Of a DNA stretch of 64,000 bases, positions 7,952-17,050 are shown in pieces. Position 1 is the first letter of the stretch, and each line of letters opens with the position of its first letter. This DNA comes from Solirubrobacterales bacterium (GTDB lineage: Bacteria > Actinomycetota > Thermoleophilia > Solirubrobacterales > 70-9). Position numbers and translations under genes: made by a program. The stretch is taken from positions 124,001 through 188,000 of the forward strand of contig JADJRQ010000001.1 of assembly GCA_016712175.1 (NCBI GenBank), read 5' to 3'. Under the pieces are notes generated by a model. It made no database searches. It saw nothing but the letters and a program-made list of their open reading frames with translations, and had not been told where the DNA came from.

Positions 7952-8845
7952 GTGGCGGCTGAAGCCACAGTTCCAGCGCCCCGGAGGTCGGCGGGCAAAA
8001 GGCTCGCCGACCTCTTTCAGGGGCGGCCCCGTCTCACGGTTGCGGCACTTCTTGCCGCACCACTGGGATGGCTGGTCATCGGCTACCTGGGTTCCCTGGG
8101 GGTCATGCTCGTTGCCTCGTTCTGGCACCTGAACGAGCTGAGCGGCGAGGTCCAGCAGGGCTTCACGTTCGACAACTACACCCAGCTGTTCACGGGGGAC
8201 GTCTACCGGACCATCGCCCTGCGGACGGTCGGCATCGCCGCGGCAGTCACTGTCACTGACGCGATTCTCGCCTTCCCGATCGCATTCTTCATGGCCAAGG
8301 TCGCCAAGCCGAGCATGCGCTCACTACTCGTGGTCGCAGTGCTGCTCCCGCTCTGGTCGAGCTACCTGGTGAAGGTCGGTGCCTGGCGGCTGATGCTCTC
8401 GCAGGACGGCGCGATCAACTGGGCCCTCGAACCGTTTGGACTTCACGGTCCGGGCTTCGGAACCACCGCCGTCTGGCTGGTCATGGCCTACATCTGGCTG
8501 CCGTACATGATCATCCCGATCTACGCCGGGATGGAGCGCATTCCGGACTCGGTCCTCAACGCATCCGAAGACCTGGGTGCCAAACCACTCAGGACCTTTC
8601 GCAAGGTCATCCTGCCGCTGACCTTCCCGGCCGTGGTTGCCGGCTCAATCTTCACTTTCTCGCTGACTCTCGGCGACTACATCACGCCCGCGAACGTGGG
8701 CACCAAGCAGTTCATCGGCAACCTCGTCTACAGCAACTTCGTCTCGAACCTGCCGCTGGCCGCGGCAATAACAACCACCCCGATCGCGGTCATGGTCATC
8801 TACCTCCTGGTCGCCCGCAGGTTTGGAGCGTTCGAACATGTCTGA
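7952..8845 (+). CDS. potB: Polyamine-type ABC transporter permease 1
   Basis: A 297-residue inner-membrane permease with about six helices, beginning with LLAAPLGWLVIGYLGSLGVM. The coupling motif ASEDLGAKPLRTFRKVILP (near residue 210) is the EAA loop that docks on the ATPase. Start is GTG 7952, 36 bp after potD, with no terminator between. It sits in the order potA-potD-potB-potC. Confidence 0.88.
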   Translation: MAAEATVPAPRRSAGKRLADLFQGRPRLTVAALLAAPLGWLVIGYLGSLGVMLVASFWHLNELSGEVQQGFTFDNYTQLFTGDVYRTIALRTVGIAAAVTVTDAILAFPIAFFMAKVAKPSMRSLLVVAVLLPLWSSYLVKVGAWRLMLSQDGAINWALEPFGLHGPGFGTTAVWLVMAYIWLPYMIIPIYAGMERIPDSVLNASEDLGAKPLRTFRKVILPLTFPAVVAGSIFTFSLTLGDYITPANVGTKQFIGNLVYSNFVSNLPLAAAITTTPIAVMVIYLLVARRFGAFEHV

Positions 8846-8860
8846 GACGAGGTACAGCCG

Positions 8861-9703
8861 ATGAGGCTTTCACCGGTTTCCCGGAACGTGCTGCGGCTCG
8901 CCGTCGGCGACACGCTCGCGTTCATCTACATCCCGCTTTTCATCATCCTGCTCTACGCGATGAATCCGGCCCAGACCCTCGCCTGGCCCCCGGAGAGCCT
9001 CACGCTCGAATGGTTCCCCAAGGCCATTCAGGACCAGGCGGCCCGCGACGCCCTGCTCAACTCACTCAAGGTCGGTGCCATCGCGACCGCCTTCGCCCTG
9101 ATCCTCGGCACCCTGGCCTCCCTGGCCGTCGCCCGTCACCGGTTCTTCGGCCGTGAGTCGGTCACCTTCCTCGTGCTCATCCCGATCGCCCTTCCCGGCA
9201 TCGTCACCGGTATCGCCCTGAACGCGACCTTCACCCAGGTTCTCGGGATGGACCTCTCCCTCTTCACGGTGATCGTGGCCCACGCCACCTTCTGCATCGT
9301 GATCGTCTTCAACAACGCTGCCGCTCGCCTGCGACGAATGTCGACTTCGCTCGAGGACGCATCGGCCGACCTCGGTGCGACTCCGTGGACGACGTTCAGG
9401 AGGGTGACGCTGCCAAACATGCGCTCGGCCCTCGTGGCCGGTGGCCTGCTCGCCTTCGCGCTTTCGTTCGACGAGATCGTGGTGACGAACTTCACGATCG
9501 GTGTCGGCGAAAAGACGCTGCCGATCTACATCTTCGAGACGCTGTTCCGCCCGAACCAGCCGGGCAAGGTCTACGCGGTCGCCGTGATCGCGATCCTCCT
9601 CTCGATGATCCCGGTGTACCTGGCCACACGCCTGACCCGCGGCGAGGCCGCAACGGCTCGCGGGGCCGGTGCCGCTGGTGCCACAACCGGCGCTACCAAC
9701 TGA
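8861..9703 (+). CDS. potC: Polyamine-type ABC transporter permease 2
   Basis: A 280-residue permease partner of the preceding gene, 15 bp downstream. Six predicted membrane segments; EAA loop DASADLGATPWTTFRRVTLP near residue 170, followed by the FDEIVVTNFT segment common in PotC/YdcV-type permeases. The C-terminal tail is Ala/Gly/Thr-rich and likely cytoplasmic. Last gene of the importer operon. Confidence 0.88.
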   Translation: MRLSPVSRNVLRLAVGDTLAFIYIPLFIILLYAMNPAQTLAWPPESLTLEWFPKAIQDQAARDALLNSLKVGAIATAFALILGTLASLAVARHRFFGRESVTFLVLIPIALPGIVTGIALNATFTQVLGMDLSLFTVIVAHATFCIVIVFNNAAARLRRMSTSLEDASADLGATPWTTFRRVTLPNMRSALVAGGLLAFALSFDEIVVTNFTIGVGEKTLPIYIFETLFRPNQPGKVYAVAVIAILLSMIPVYLATRLTRGEAATARGAGAAGATTGATN

Positions 9704-9797
9704 ATTGATTCACGACTTCCAACGCGGCCGAATCCGGACTTTCCTTCGTTCACGTAATCGTCACTTCGATCCCGGGCAGCGGTCCTACTCTTGTGCC

Positions 9798-10046
9798 ATG
9801 GAACAGACAAAGAAGAATCAGGTGACGAAGGGCGTTACCGCCGGCTGGGTTACGAAGGCAGTCGGAGCGGGCGTTCTCACCGGAAGCCTGGTTGCAGGTG
9901 CCGACAACATCGAGACTCTCGGGCTCACCACCGCGGCCTACGCCGCAGCCGAAGGCATGCGCTCCCTCCTGAGCGTGAGAAACTTCGGTTCGAGTGGCTC
10001 ACACACAACCTCCCACCCGAAGCACATCGCCGGCCACACTTCCTGA
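9798..10046 (+). CDS. Small hypothetical protein
   Basis: An 82-residue frame starting at ATG 9798 (MEQTKKNQVTKG), with a weakly hydrophobic middle (AVGAGVLTGSLVAGADNI) and a His/Ser-rich tail. No family recognised. The tail overlaps the extended N-terminus of the next gene by about 50 bp, so one of the two boundaries is probably wrong. It may be a small membrane-associated protein. Confidence 0.4.
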   Translation: MEQTKKNQVTKGVTAGWVTKAVGAGVLTGSLVAGADNIETLGLTTAAYAAAEGMRSLLSVRNFGSSGSHTTSHPKHIAGHTS

Positions 10047-10365
10047 GAGCTGGTTCGGCAGGAGCTTCACCCGGGCTGTCACCTTCCGACGATTGGAGGG
10101 TGTCAGCCTTTTTCATTCAGTCGTCTACACCAGCCTCCTGATCTGTGCCTTCGGACTGGGTGACCCGGAACCGATCACCTTCATCCTCGGTCTCGCACAC
10201 GGCCTGCTCTGGATTGGCATGTCAATCACCAGCCTCATCAGTCTCCGCTTCCACATCATCAACCTGCGGCTGGCGGTCGCGATCATCCTGCTCGGTTGCG
10301 TCGCCCCGTTCTTCGGCACCCTCGAATTCATCCTTCAAAGCAGACGTAAGGCGGCGGTCGCATGA
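9994..10365 (+). CDS. DUF3817-type small integral membrane protein
   Basis: A frame of 123 residues. The conserved part starts at FRRLEGVSLFHSVVYTSLLI (about residue 31) and holds three membrane helices, including FILGLAHGLLWIGM, which matches the DUF3817 pattern. The first 30 residues after the GTG start are Pro/Thr/Ser-rich and may not be translated; a later start near the RRLEGV block is possible. Function unknown. It ends 4 bp before the amidohydrolase start, suggesting one transcript. Confidence 0.6.
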   Translation: MAHTQPPTRSTSPATLPESWFGRSFTRAVTFRRLEGVSLFHSVVYTSLLICAFGLGDPEPITFILGLAHGLLWIGMSITSLISLRFHIINLRLAVAIILLGCVAPFFGTLEFILQSRRKAAVA

Positions 10366-11624
10366 ATGAACCGGGTGGGAGCCTCCTCCTGACGAATGCC
10401 AGGCTTGATGGCGAGCACGGCCCTGAGGGCCAGCAACGGAATGATCACCGATATCGGCCCCGCGGTCGAAGCCGCTGCCGGCGAAAACGCCTTGGACGCT
10501 GGTGGCGCGATCCTCAGCCCCCCGCTCGTCAATGGTCACACCCATGCTGCGATGACGCTCTTCCGCGGCCACGGCGACGACCTGCCCCTGATGCGCTGGC
10601 TCCAGGGAAGCGATCTGGCCGGTCGAAGCGAAGCTCGAGCCGGAAGACGTCTACTGGGGCACCCGGCTCGCCTGCCTCGAGATGGTCAGGACCGGCACCA
10701 CGAAGTTCTGGGACATGTACTGGCAACCGGAGGCAGTCGCCCGGGCGGTGGTCGACGCCGGGGTCCGGGCAACTGTCGGCCCACCGCTGATCGACCCCCA
10801 GTCGGGCTCCGGGATCGAAGGACGGCACGACGAACTCGTTGCCTGCCTGAAGGCACTCGGCGCCTACGGCCCGCGGGTCGGGAGCGCCGTGGCACCCCAC
10901 TCGATCTACACGGTCGGCACACCCGGACTCGAGTTCGCCGCCGCGACCGCGGCCGAACTCGGTCTTCCCGTCCACATCCACCTGTCCGAGACCGGGTCCG
11001 AGGTCGAAGACTGCCTCGCCGAGCACGGCGTCCGACCCGCTTTCTACCTCGACCGCCTCGGCCTGCTGACCCCACGGACCGTGCTGGCCCACGGGGTCTG
11101 GTTCGACGACGAAGATCTCGACCTGATCAGCGAACGCGGCGCGACGGTGACAACGAATCCCGTGGCCAACATGAAGCTCGCAGTCGGCGGAGTCTTCCCC
11201 TTATCCGGCCGCGGCCAAAGCCGGCGTGAACATGGCTCTCGGCACGGACGGAGCCGGTTCGAACAACTCGCTCGACCTTCTGGCCGACCTCAAACAGTTC
11301 GCCCTGATCCAGCGGCACGACGCCGAAAGTGCCGAAGCGATCCCGGTCGAAGAAGCCTGGGCGATCGCCACCGGCCGCCGATCCCCCCTGACCGGCGACC
11401 CCGACCCTCTGGCAGCCGGAAAGCCGGCCGACTTCCTCCTGCTCGACGCCGATAGCCACGAACTGGCCCTGGGCGACCTCACCTCGAACCTGGTCTACAC
11501 CTCAACGGGATCAGTCGTGAAAACCACAGTGGTGGACGGAGAGGTCCTGATGAAAGACCGGGTGATCGAAGGAGCGGATGAGATCGTGGCCAAGGCAAGG
11601 GAGAGGGCAGCCGGCTGGGACTGA
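10362..11624 (+). pseudogene. MTA/SAH deaminase-like amidohydrolase, broken by three frameshifts
   Basis: Three frames together give one metal-dependent amidohydrolase of the 5'-methylthioadenosine/S-adenosylhomocysteine deaminase or chlorohydrolase type. Metal ligands are visible in [14 protein letters not shown], in [13 protein letters not shown] and [12 protein letters not shown], and in GTDGAGSNNSLDLL. Shifts fall near 10415-10435, at a GGG run near 10602 (reads as one G too many) and at a CCCC run near 11197 (one C too many). Codons and motifs are otherwise intact, so sequence error is at least as likely as true decay. The first codon, ATG 10362, follows the DUF3817 gene closely. Confidence 0.75.
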
Positions 11625-11701
11625 GGTAGCGGGCCACGTGGCGCGCGGCGGGTACCCCTGCCCAGGATGCTGCTCTCTTTCAGCTCCGTGGGGCGCGGTG
11701 C

Positions 11702-11757
11702 GGGTGAATGCGAAAACTTCGGCATTTGCAACAAAAACGCCATCACCTCCCGGTATG
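11702..11757 (+). repeat. AATGCGAAAACTTCGGCATT element, copy B3
   Basis: A run of 33 bp (11702-11734) is identical to 46406-46438 and is followed by a shared CGCCATCACCTC...GTATGG. The core AATGC-GAA-AAC-TTC-G-GCATT is an imperfect hairpin. It lies between the amidohydrolase and repeat copy B. Nothing else is apparent in 11625-11770. Confidence 0.65.
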
Positions 11758-11770
11758 GGCCCCAATCCAG

Positions 11771-11955
11771 GGCTCCCTAGACTCGGCCTTTCGTCCCACA
11801 CAAGCGGGTGGTGCACGGGGACGTCTGGGCGTGGCTGGCGAGGAGTAAGCGAGCCGGTGAAGCGATTTGACTTCAGTCAATGAGCAAGCCGTGCGAGCGT
11901 CGACGAAGTCCAGGCGCGTCCAGGTCGTTCCCGGGTGCCGCGCGCCTCCTCAGCT
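11771..11955 (+). repeat. Long structured dispersed repeat, copy B
   Basis: Nearly the same sequence as 2138-2323. The 5' arm (11804-11838) pairs with the 3' arm (11910-11945). The apex is TTGACT-TC-AGTCAA (11867-11880), where copy A has TTGACA-TC-TGTCAA: both sides changed and pairing kept. It follows the amidohydrolase in the same orientation. Its last two bases form part of the stop codon of the convergent M23 peptidase gene. Confidence 0.8.
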
Positions 11956-13204
11956 AGAGGTAGCCGAGGGGGTCTTGAGCCACACCGTTGATGCGGACCT
12001 CGAAGTGGAGGTGGGGACCGGTGCTGGCTCCGGTGTTTCCTGAGTATCCGATGACCTGTCCCTGTTTGACGCTCTGGCCGACCGAGACGCCGAGCCGGGA
12101 CTGATGGCCGTAACACGTCGACAGGGCGCCGCCGTGGTCGATGCAGGTGTAGTTGCCGTATCCGCCGTTGTACGAGGCGGTGATCACTGTGCCGCTCTGG
12201 GCCGCGCGGATCGGAGTGCCTTCGGGGACGGCGACGTCGAGTCCCTCGTGGTAGGTCGTGCCGACGCCACCGGGTGAGGAGCGGCCACCGAAGCCTGAAC
12301 TGATCGTTCCGTTGACCGGCCAGATCAGGCCCGCCGCGCTGGGCGCGGTCATCGGACCCGCAGGCAGGGTGCTCAGTCCTGAGGCAGCGGCGATCTGCTC
12401 CTGAATCTTCGCCTGAAGGCCGGATTTGATCTCCGAGAGATGGCCGACGTCACTGTCGATCCTGTTGACGGCAGCCTGTCGCTGGGAACGGGCGTCCTTC
12501 AGCTTGTTCTGCTGGGACTCGACGGCTTCGCGGGCCGTCGCGAGCTTCGCCTCTTCGGCGGCGATCTCGTCCCTTGAGCTTTTGATGGTGTCCTTGGCCT
12601 TCTTGAGCCGCACGAAGATCGCTTCCTGCTGGTCACGCAGCCCGCGAACACGGCCGACGATGTTCTCGTCGCGGTCCTGAATCTGCTTGAGGTACTCGGA
12701 CCTCTGGAGCAGGTCTCCGTAGTCCTTGGAAGTGAGGACGAGTTCCGCCATGTCGGTACTGCCCGACTGATAAATCGCTACGAGCCTTTTCTTGAGCACC
12801 TCGATCGAGCGCTTGAGCCTCGCGGCGAGGATCTTCAGTTCCTCGTAGGCCTTGTCGACTTCGGCCTGAGCCTGGTCGAGTTCCGCCTGCTTCGCTTCAA
12901 GGCGGACTTCTACGCCACGCTCTTCGGCCCGCAGCGCGGCTACCTGGGTCTCGTAAGAACCGATCTGACTGCTGTAGCCGGAGATTTCCTCGGTCAGCAC
13001 GCCCTTCTTCTGGTTGGCCGAATCGATCTTCGACTGCGTCGTATCAAGCTTCTTTTGCTCGTCGGCAGCCGAAGCCGGACGTCCCGCCCAGGCGGAACCG
13101 GCAATCAGGACGAAAGCAAGGGCAATGAAAAATCGGACCCTGCCGGGCCCGGACGTGAGGGAATTGAAAGAAGGCACTCGGCGGAAGTGTAAGTACATGC
13201 ACAT
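11954..13204 (-). CDS. Secreted M23-family peptidase with coiled-coil stalk
   Basis: About 416 residues. A signal peptide (FFIALAFVLIAGSAWAG) leads into a long coiled coil like that of PcsB/RipA/EnvC-type proteins, then a C-terminal LytM/M23 domain: YHEGLDVAVPEGTPIRAA, DHGGALSTCYGH and GPHLHFEVRING. These peptidases cut cell-wall cross-links or, when a ligand is lost, activate amidases; here the HxxxD and HLH zinc motifs are intact, so endopeptidase activity is likely. ATG 13204 is preferred; the frame continues upstream to 13288 with basic, low-complexity sequence. Divergent from the betaine importer. Its stalk resembles that of the gene at 21750-22995. Confidence 0.88.
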   Translation of the reverse strand: MCMYLHFRRVPSFNSLTSGPGRVRFFIALAFVLIAGSAWAGRPASAADEQKKLDTTQSKIDSANQKKGVLTEEISGYSSQIGSYETQVAALRAEERGVEVRLEAKQAELDQAQAEVDKAYEELKILAARLKRSIEVLKKRLVAIYQSGSTDMAELVLTSKDYGDLLQRSEYLKQIQDRDENIVGRVRGLRDQQEAIFVRLKKAKDTIKSSRDEIAAEEAKLATAREAVESQQNKLKDARSQRQAAVNRIDSDVGHLSEIKSGLQAKIQEQIAAASGLSTLPAGPMTAPSAAGLIWPVNGTISSGFGGRSSPGGVGTTYHEGLDVAVPEGTPIRAAQSGTVITASYNGGYGNYTCIDHGGALSTCYGHQSRLGVSVGQSVKQGQVIGYSGNTGASTGPHLHFEVRINGVAQDPLGYL

Positions 13205-13288
13205 AAAGACACTTCGCGGTGAACCGGCTGCACGAGACCTTGCCCCCCCTGTTTCGGCCCGTCTTCCCCGGGGCATAAGATCCTTCAA

Positions 13289-14491
13289 GTGCCTGACGGC
13301 TCCCGCTCTGCGGAGAATTCCAGTTCACATGGCGCCGATGCCTCCCCGGTCCGCTATCAGGGCGTGACCAAACGGTATCCAGGGGCGGACAGCGACGCGG
13401 TCCATGACCTCGACCTCGAGATTCCGTCAGGCGAGATCTGCGTTCTGGTCGGCCCATCCGGCTGCGGCAAGACGACCGCAATGCGCATGGTCAACCGCAC
13501 TGTGGAGATGACCTCGGGCGACATCCTGATCGGCGACCGCTCGGTCAAGGACGGCGATGCCGCCATCCTCCGGCGGGAGATCGGTTACGTCATCCAGCAG
13601 ATCGGACTGTTTCCCCACCGCACTATCGGGCAGAACATCGCGACCGTGCCGAAGCTTCTGAACTGGGACAAGAACCGGACGGACGATCGGGTCACGAAGC
13701 TGCTCGACCTGACCGGACTCGACCCCGAGTTCGCCGACCGGTATCCGAGCCAGCTCTCCGGCGGCCAGCAGCAGCGGGTCGGAGTCGCCCGGGCGCTGGC
13801 GGTCGATCCGCCGGTCATGCTTATGGACGAACCGTTCGGGGCGATCGACCCGATCAGCCGTGGGCGCCTGCAGAACGAGTTCCTGCGGCTTCAGGCCGAC
13901 ATCAAGAAGACGATCCTGTTCGTGACCCACGACGTCGACGAGGCGATCAAGATGGGTGACCGGATCGCCGTCATGAAGAAGGGCGGAGAGGTCGCCCAGT
14001 TCGCAACCCCGACCGAACTGCTGATGGAACCGGCTGACGATTTCGTCGAAGACTTCGTCGGCGCGGACCGTGCCCTGAAACGACTGGCCCTGATGCGGGT
14101 CCGGGACGTCGACCTCTGGAACGCTCCTTCCACGCAGGCCGGCCGGCGCAGCGACGATGTCCTCAACGAACTGAAGACCTCCGAGGTGCCCTACGCCGTG
14201 CTCGTCGATGGAGAAAACCGTCCCCTTGGCTGGCTCTCGACTCGCGACCTCGATGCCGAGACGGTCCCCGTCCATCCGGATTCGACCGGCGTGCCGATGA
14301 TCGACGCCGACACGACTCTCCGGGACGGCCTGGCCCAGTTGCTCGCCGGCGGTTCGCTTTACGGCACCGTGGTCGACGGCCGCGGACGTCTGACCGGCGT
14401 GCTCTCGGTCGAGATCATCTCCGACTTCCTCGCTTCGAAGGAGGCGGCCGAAGTCGCCATTCCGGCCGTGGACCGGCCACACGATGATTGA
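13289..14491 (+). CDS. opuCA: Glycine betaine/choline ABC transporter ATP-binding protein with CBS domains
   Basis: A 400-residue OpuCA/ProV-type ATPase. Walker A GPSGCGKTTAMRM, signature LSGGQQQRVGVARAL, Walker B VMLMDEPFGAIDP, H-loop VTHDVDEAI. The last 130 residues form a CBS pair (YAVLVDGENRPLGWLS and LYGTVVDGRGRLTGVLS), which in this family senses ionic strength. Start is GTG 13289. It overlaps the next permease gene by 8 bp, marking an operon of ATPase, two permeases and a binding protein. Osmoprotectant import is inferred from the family. Confidence 0.9.
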   Translation: MPDGSRSAENSSSHGADASPVRYQGVTKRYPGADSDAVHDLDLEIPSGEICVLVGPSGCGKTTAMRMVNRTVEMTSGDILIGDRSVKDGDAAILRREIGYVIQQIGLFPHRTIGQNIATVPKLLNWDKNRTDDRVTKLLDLTGLDPEFADRYPSQLSGGQQQRVGVARALAVDPPVMLMDEPFGAIDPISRGRLQNEFLRLQADIKKTILFVTHDVDEAIKMGDRIAVMKKGGEVAQFATPTELLMEPADDFVEDFVGADRALKRLALMRVRDVDLWNAPSTQAGRRSDDVLNELKTSEVPYAVLVDGENRPLGWLSTRDLDAETVPVHPDSTGVPMIDADTTLRDGLAQLLAGGSLYGTVVDGRGRLTGVLSVEIISDFLASKEAAEVAIPAVDRPHDD

Positions 14492-15209
14492 CTTCGTTCA
14501 GATCGCGGCGGTCGATCCTGACTTCTTCAAAGACCGGTCGGGCGGCGGCTGCATCCAGGACAACAACCTCTTCTGCCCGGGCTGGGTCGTCGACAACTAC
14601 GACCGCTACGTCGATCCCACCCTTCAGCACCTCGTGCTCGTTCTGTCGGCCGTAGGCATCGGCTTCGCCATCGCTTTCAGCCTGGCGATCCTCGCCCACC
14701 GGCGCCGCTGGCTGGCGTCGCCCTTCCTGGCCGCGACCGGAGTGCTCTACACGATCCCCTCGATCTCCTTTTTCTTTCTGCTGCTGCCGCTGACCGGCCG
14801 TGGCACCACGACCGCGATCATCGCGCTGACTGCCTTCACGCTCCAGATCATCTTCCGCAACGTGCTGACTGGACTACGCAACGTGCCGGTCGAAGTGACC
14901 GAGGCCGCGCGAGGGATCGGATACACCCCGAAGCAGATGCTCTGGCGGGTCGAGATCCCGCTGGCGATGCCGGAAATAGTCGCCGGGCTCAGGATCGCCA
15001 CAGTCAGCACTGTCGCTCTCGCCACCCTCGCTGTGTTCGCCAACGGCGGCGGGCTCGGAGGAGAAATCATTTCTGGTTCCAACCTGACCTTCAAGACGGG
15101 GATCATCGTCGCCGGATCGATCGCGGTGGTCATGGCGATCCTCTTCGACGCTCTGATCCTTCTGCTCGGCAGGCTGCTCACGCCGTGGAAACGGGCGGCC
15201 GCCCTGTGA
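14484..15209 (+). CDS. opuCB: Glycine betaine/choline ABC transporter permease
   Basis: A 241-residue permease with about five to six helices. The coupling loop TEAARGIGYTPKQMLWRVEI matches the OpuCB/OpuCD group. The N-terminal 35 residues include a Cys-containing extracytoplasmic stretch (GGGCIQDNNLFCPGW). Start overlaps the ATPase by 8 bp; the stop overlaps the next gene as GTGA. Confidence 0.88.
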   Translation: MIDFVQIAAVDPDFFKDRSGGGCIQDNNLFCPGWVVDNYDRYVDPTLQHLVLVLSAVGIGFAIAFSLAILAHRRRWLASPFLAATGVLYTIPSISFFFLLLPLTGRGTTTAIIALTAFTLQIIFRNVLTGLRNVPVEVTEAARGIGYTPKQMLWRVEIPLAMPEIVAGLRIATVSTVALATLAVFANGGGLGGEIISGSNLTFKTGIIVAGSIAVVMAILFDALILLLGRLLTPWKRAAAL

Positions 15210-15928
15210 CCGCTTTCGCTTCTGCGCCGGTCGCAGCCTTCGGCCTTTTCGGTGATGCCTTCAACTTCGTTTTCAGCGGCCGGGAGGCAGCCACCGGCGG
15301 TGTTCAGGTCGGCGGTCCCGACGCGGTCTTCGACCTCGCGGTCAAGCAGGTCGAAGTCACTCTCCTGGCCCTTGGAGTCGCGATCCTCCTCGCCCTCCCT
15401 GTCGGCCTCATTCTCGGTCACCGCGGCCGCGGCGAGTTCGTGGCAGTCACGGCAGGGAATGCCGGACGGGCCATCCCGGAACTGGCACTGATCGCCCTGA
15501 TGGCCACCGCGGTCGGCGTCGGTCTGTTCAACCTGGTTGTCGCCCTGGCGATCCTCGGCATCCCGCCGATCCTCACCAACACCTTCGTCGGCATCCGGCA
15601 GGTCGACCGTTCGTCCGTCGAAGCAGCCAAGGGCATGGGCATGAGCAACCGCGAGATCATCACCAAAGTCGAACTGCCGCTCGCAATACCGACGATCATG
15701 GGCGGAGTGAGGACTGCATCGATCAACATCATCGCCACCGCGACGATCGCTCCCCTGGCCGGCGTGCTCACCCTCGGCGACCTGATCATCAGCCGTAACG
15801 TTTACGGAGATGCCGGCGTGCTGGCGGGCGCGGTCCTGGTTGCCCTTCTCGCTCTTTCGCTCGAGCTTGCCCTCTCCGGCATCCAATGGGCCCTGACCTC
15901 CAAGGGCCTGAAACTCCAGCGCGCCTGA
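15206..15928 (+). CDS. opuCD: Glycine betaine/choline ABC transporter permease
   Basis: A 240-residue permease paralogous to the preceding one. EAA-type loop VEAAKGMGMSNREIITKVEL; hydrophobic segments LLALGVAILLALPVGLIL and IPELALIALMATAVGVGLF. The start is GTG 15206 (VTAFASAP), overlapping the previous stop; the frame opens 21 bp earlier at an ATG inside the upstream gene. Forms the membrane channel with the upstream permease. Confidence 0.87.
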   Translation: MTAFASAPVAAFGLFGDAFNFVFSGREAATGGVQVGGPDAVFDLAVKQVEVTLLALGVAILLALPVGLILGHRGRGEFVAVTAGNAGRAIPELALIALMATAVGVGLFNLVVALAILGIPPILTNTFVGIRQVDRSSVEAAKGMGMSNREIITKVELPLAIPTIMGGVRTASINIIATATIAPLAGVLTLGDLIISRNVYGDAGVLAGAVLVALLALSLELALSGIQWALTSKGLKLQRA

Positions 15929-15987
15929 CCAATACTTCTACGATTCAACTACTCGTCCCACAAACGAAACAGGAGACAGCCAGTCAC

Positions 15988-16959
15988 ATGAAACTCAAAT
16001 ACCTAATGGTGCTCGCGATGATCTGCGCGCTCTCGGTCGGCCTTGTGGCCTGCGGAAGCGATGACAGTGATGACTCGAGTTCGAGTTCTGATTCAACCCG
16101 CGCCAAACTCATCGAATCCAACTCCGCCAACCAAGCCGTCAAGCTGAAGATCGGTTCGAAGAACTTCACGGAGCAGATCGTGCTCGGAGAGATCTACTCC
16201 CAGGGCCTCCAGGCCGCGGGTTACGACGTCACCACCGATCTCAACCTCGGTTCGGAAACCGTTGCGCTCCAGGCCCTCAAGGCCGGCGAGATCTCGGGTT
16301 ACCCCGAGTACGTGAGCACGGCACTTACGTCGTTCTACGACACCGCACCGGGAGACGTTCCGACGAACGCTGACGATGCTTTCGCCCAGGTCCAGGGCGA
16401 CGTGGAGAAGGACGGACTGGAGGCTTTCCCCCCGACTCCGTTCCAGAGCGCAAACGCGGTCGGACTGCTGACATCCACGGCCGATGAGCTCGGGGTCAAG
16501 ACGATCTCCGACCTCGAAGGCAAGAGCCAGGATCTCAAGCTGTACGGCTCGCCCGAGTGCCGCCAGCGGGTCGATTGCCTGGTTGGGCTGGAAGACAACT
16601 ATGGCCTTGACTTCAAGTCGTTCACTCCGGTCGACATCGGTCTGCGTTACACGGTGCTCGACAAGAAGCAGGCTGACCTCTCGATCGTATTCACGACCGA
16701 CGCCCAGCTCGGCGTCTCGGATGAATACACGATCCTCGAAGACGACAAGGGCCTGCTGCCGGCCGGCAACGTCGTCTTCCTGACCGACAAGAAAACGGTC
16801 AGTGAGGCTGGCCCCGACTACCAGTCGACGATCGAAGCCGTCCAGTCCGGTCTGACCGAGGAGGTCATGCAGGAGCTCGACGCGCGGGTGGACATCGACA
16901 AGGAGACGCCGAAGGCTGTTGCCGCCGACTACCTCCAGGCCGCCGGTTACACCGAATAG
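15988..16959 (+). CDS. opuCC: Glycine betaine/choline ABC transporter substrate-binding lipoprotein
   Basis: A 323-residue OpuAC/OsmX-type binding protein. Lipoprotein signal peptide LAMICALSVGLVACGSDDS with the lipid-modified Cys near residue 20, then an Asp/Ser-rich linker. The mature part opens with KIGSKNFTEQIVLGEIYSQG, a hallmark of the quaternary-amine binding family. ATG 15988 is preceded by AGGAGA. Last gene of the importer, closed by the terminator at 17004-17033. Confidence 0.9.
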   Translation: MKLKYLMVLAMICALSVGLVACGSDDSDDSSSSSDSTRAKLIESNSANQAVKLKIGSKNFTEQIVLGEIYSQGLQAAGYDVTTDLNLGSETVALQALKAGEISGYPEYVSTALTSFYDTAPGDVPTNADDAFAQVQGDVEKDGLEAFPPTPFQSANAVGLLTSTADELGVKTISDLEGKSQDLKLYGSPECRQRVDCLVGLEDNYGLDFKSFTPVDIGLRYTVLDKKQADLSIVFTTDAQLGVSDEYTILEDDKGLLPAGNVVFLTDKKTVSEAGPDYQSTIEAVQSGLTEEVMQELDARVDIDKETPKAVAADYLQAAGYTE

Positions 16960-17003
16960 TCAGTTCCTCTGAGCGGCTGGCCGGAAGGCCGCCGCCACGA
17001 CAA

Positions 17004-17033
17004 ACGGCCACCCGGTGACGGGTGGCCGTTTTT
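17004..17033 (+). terminator. Rho-independent terminator of the betaine importer operon
   Basis: ACGGCCACCCG (17004-17014), loop GTGA, CGGGTGGCCGT (17019-17029), then TTTTTC. A perfect 11-bp GC stem with a T-run, 44 bp after the operon. It may also serve the convergent F420-type gene. Confidence 0.88.
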
Positions 17034-17050
17034 CGTTTGCGGCTCGAAGA

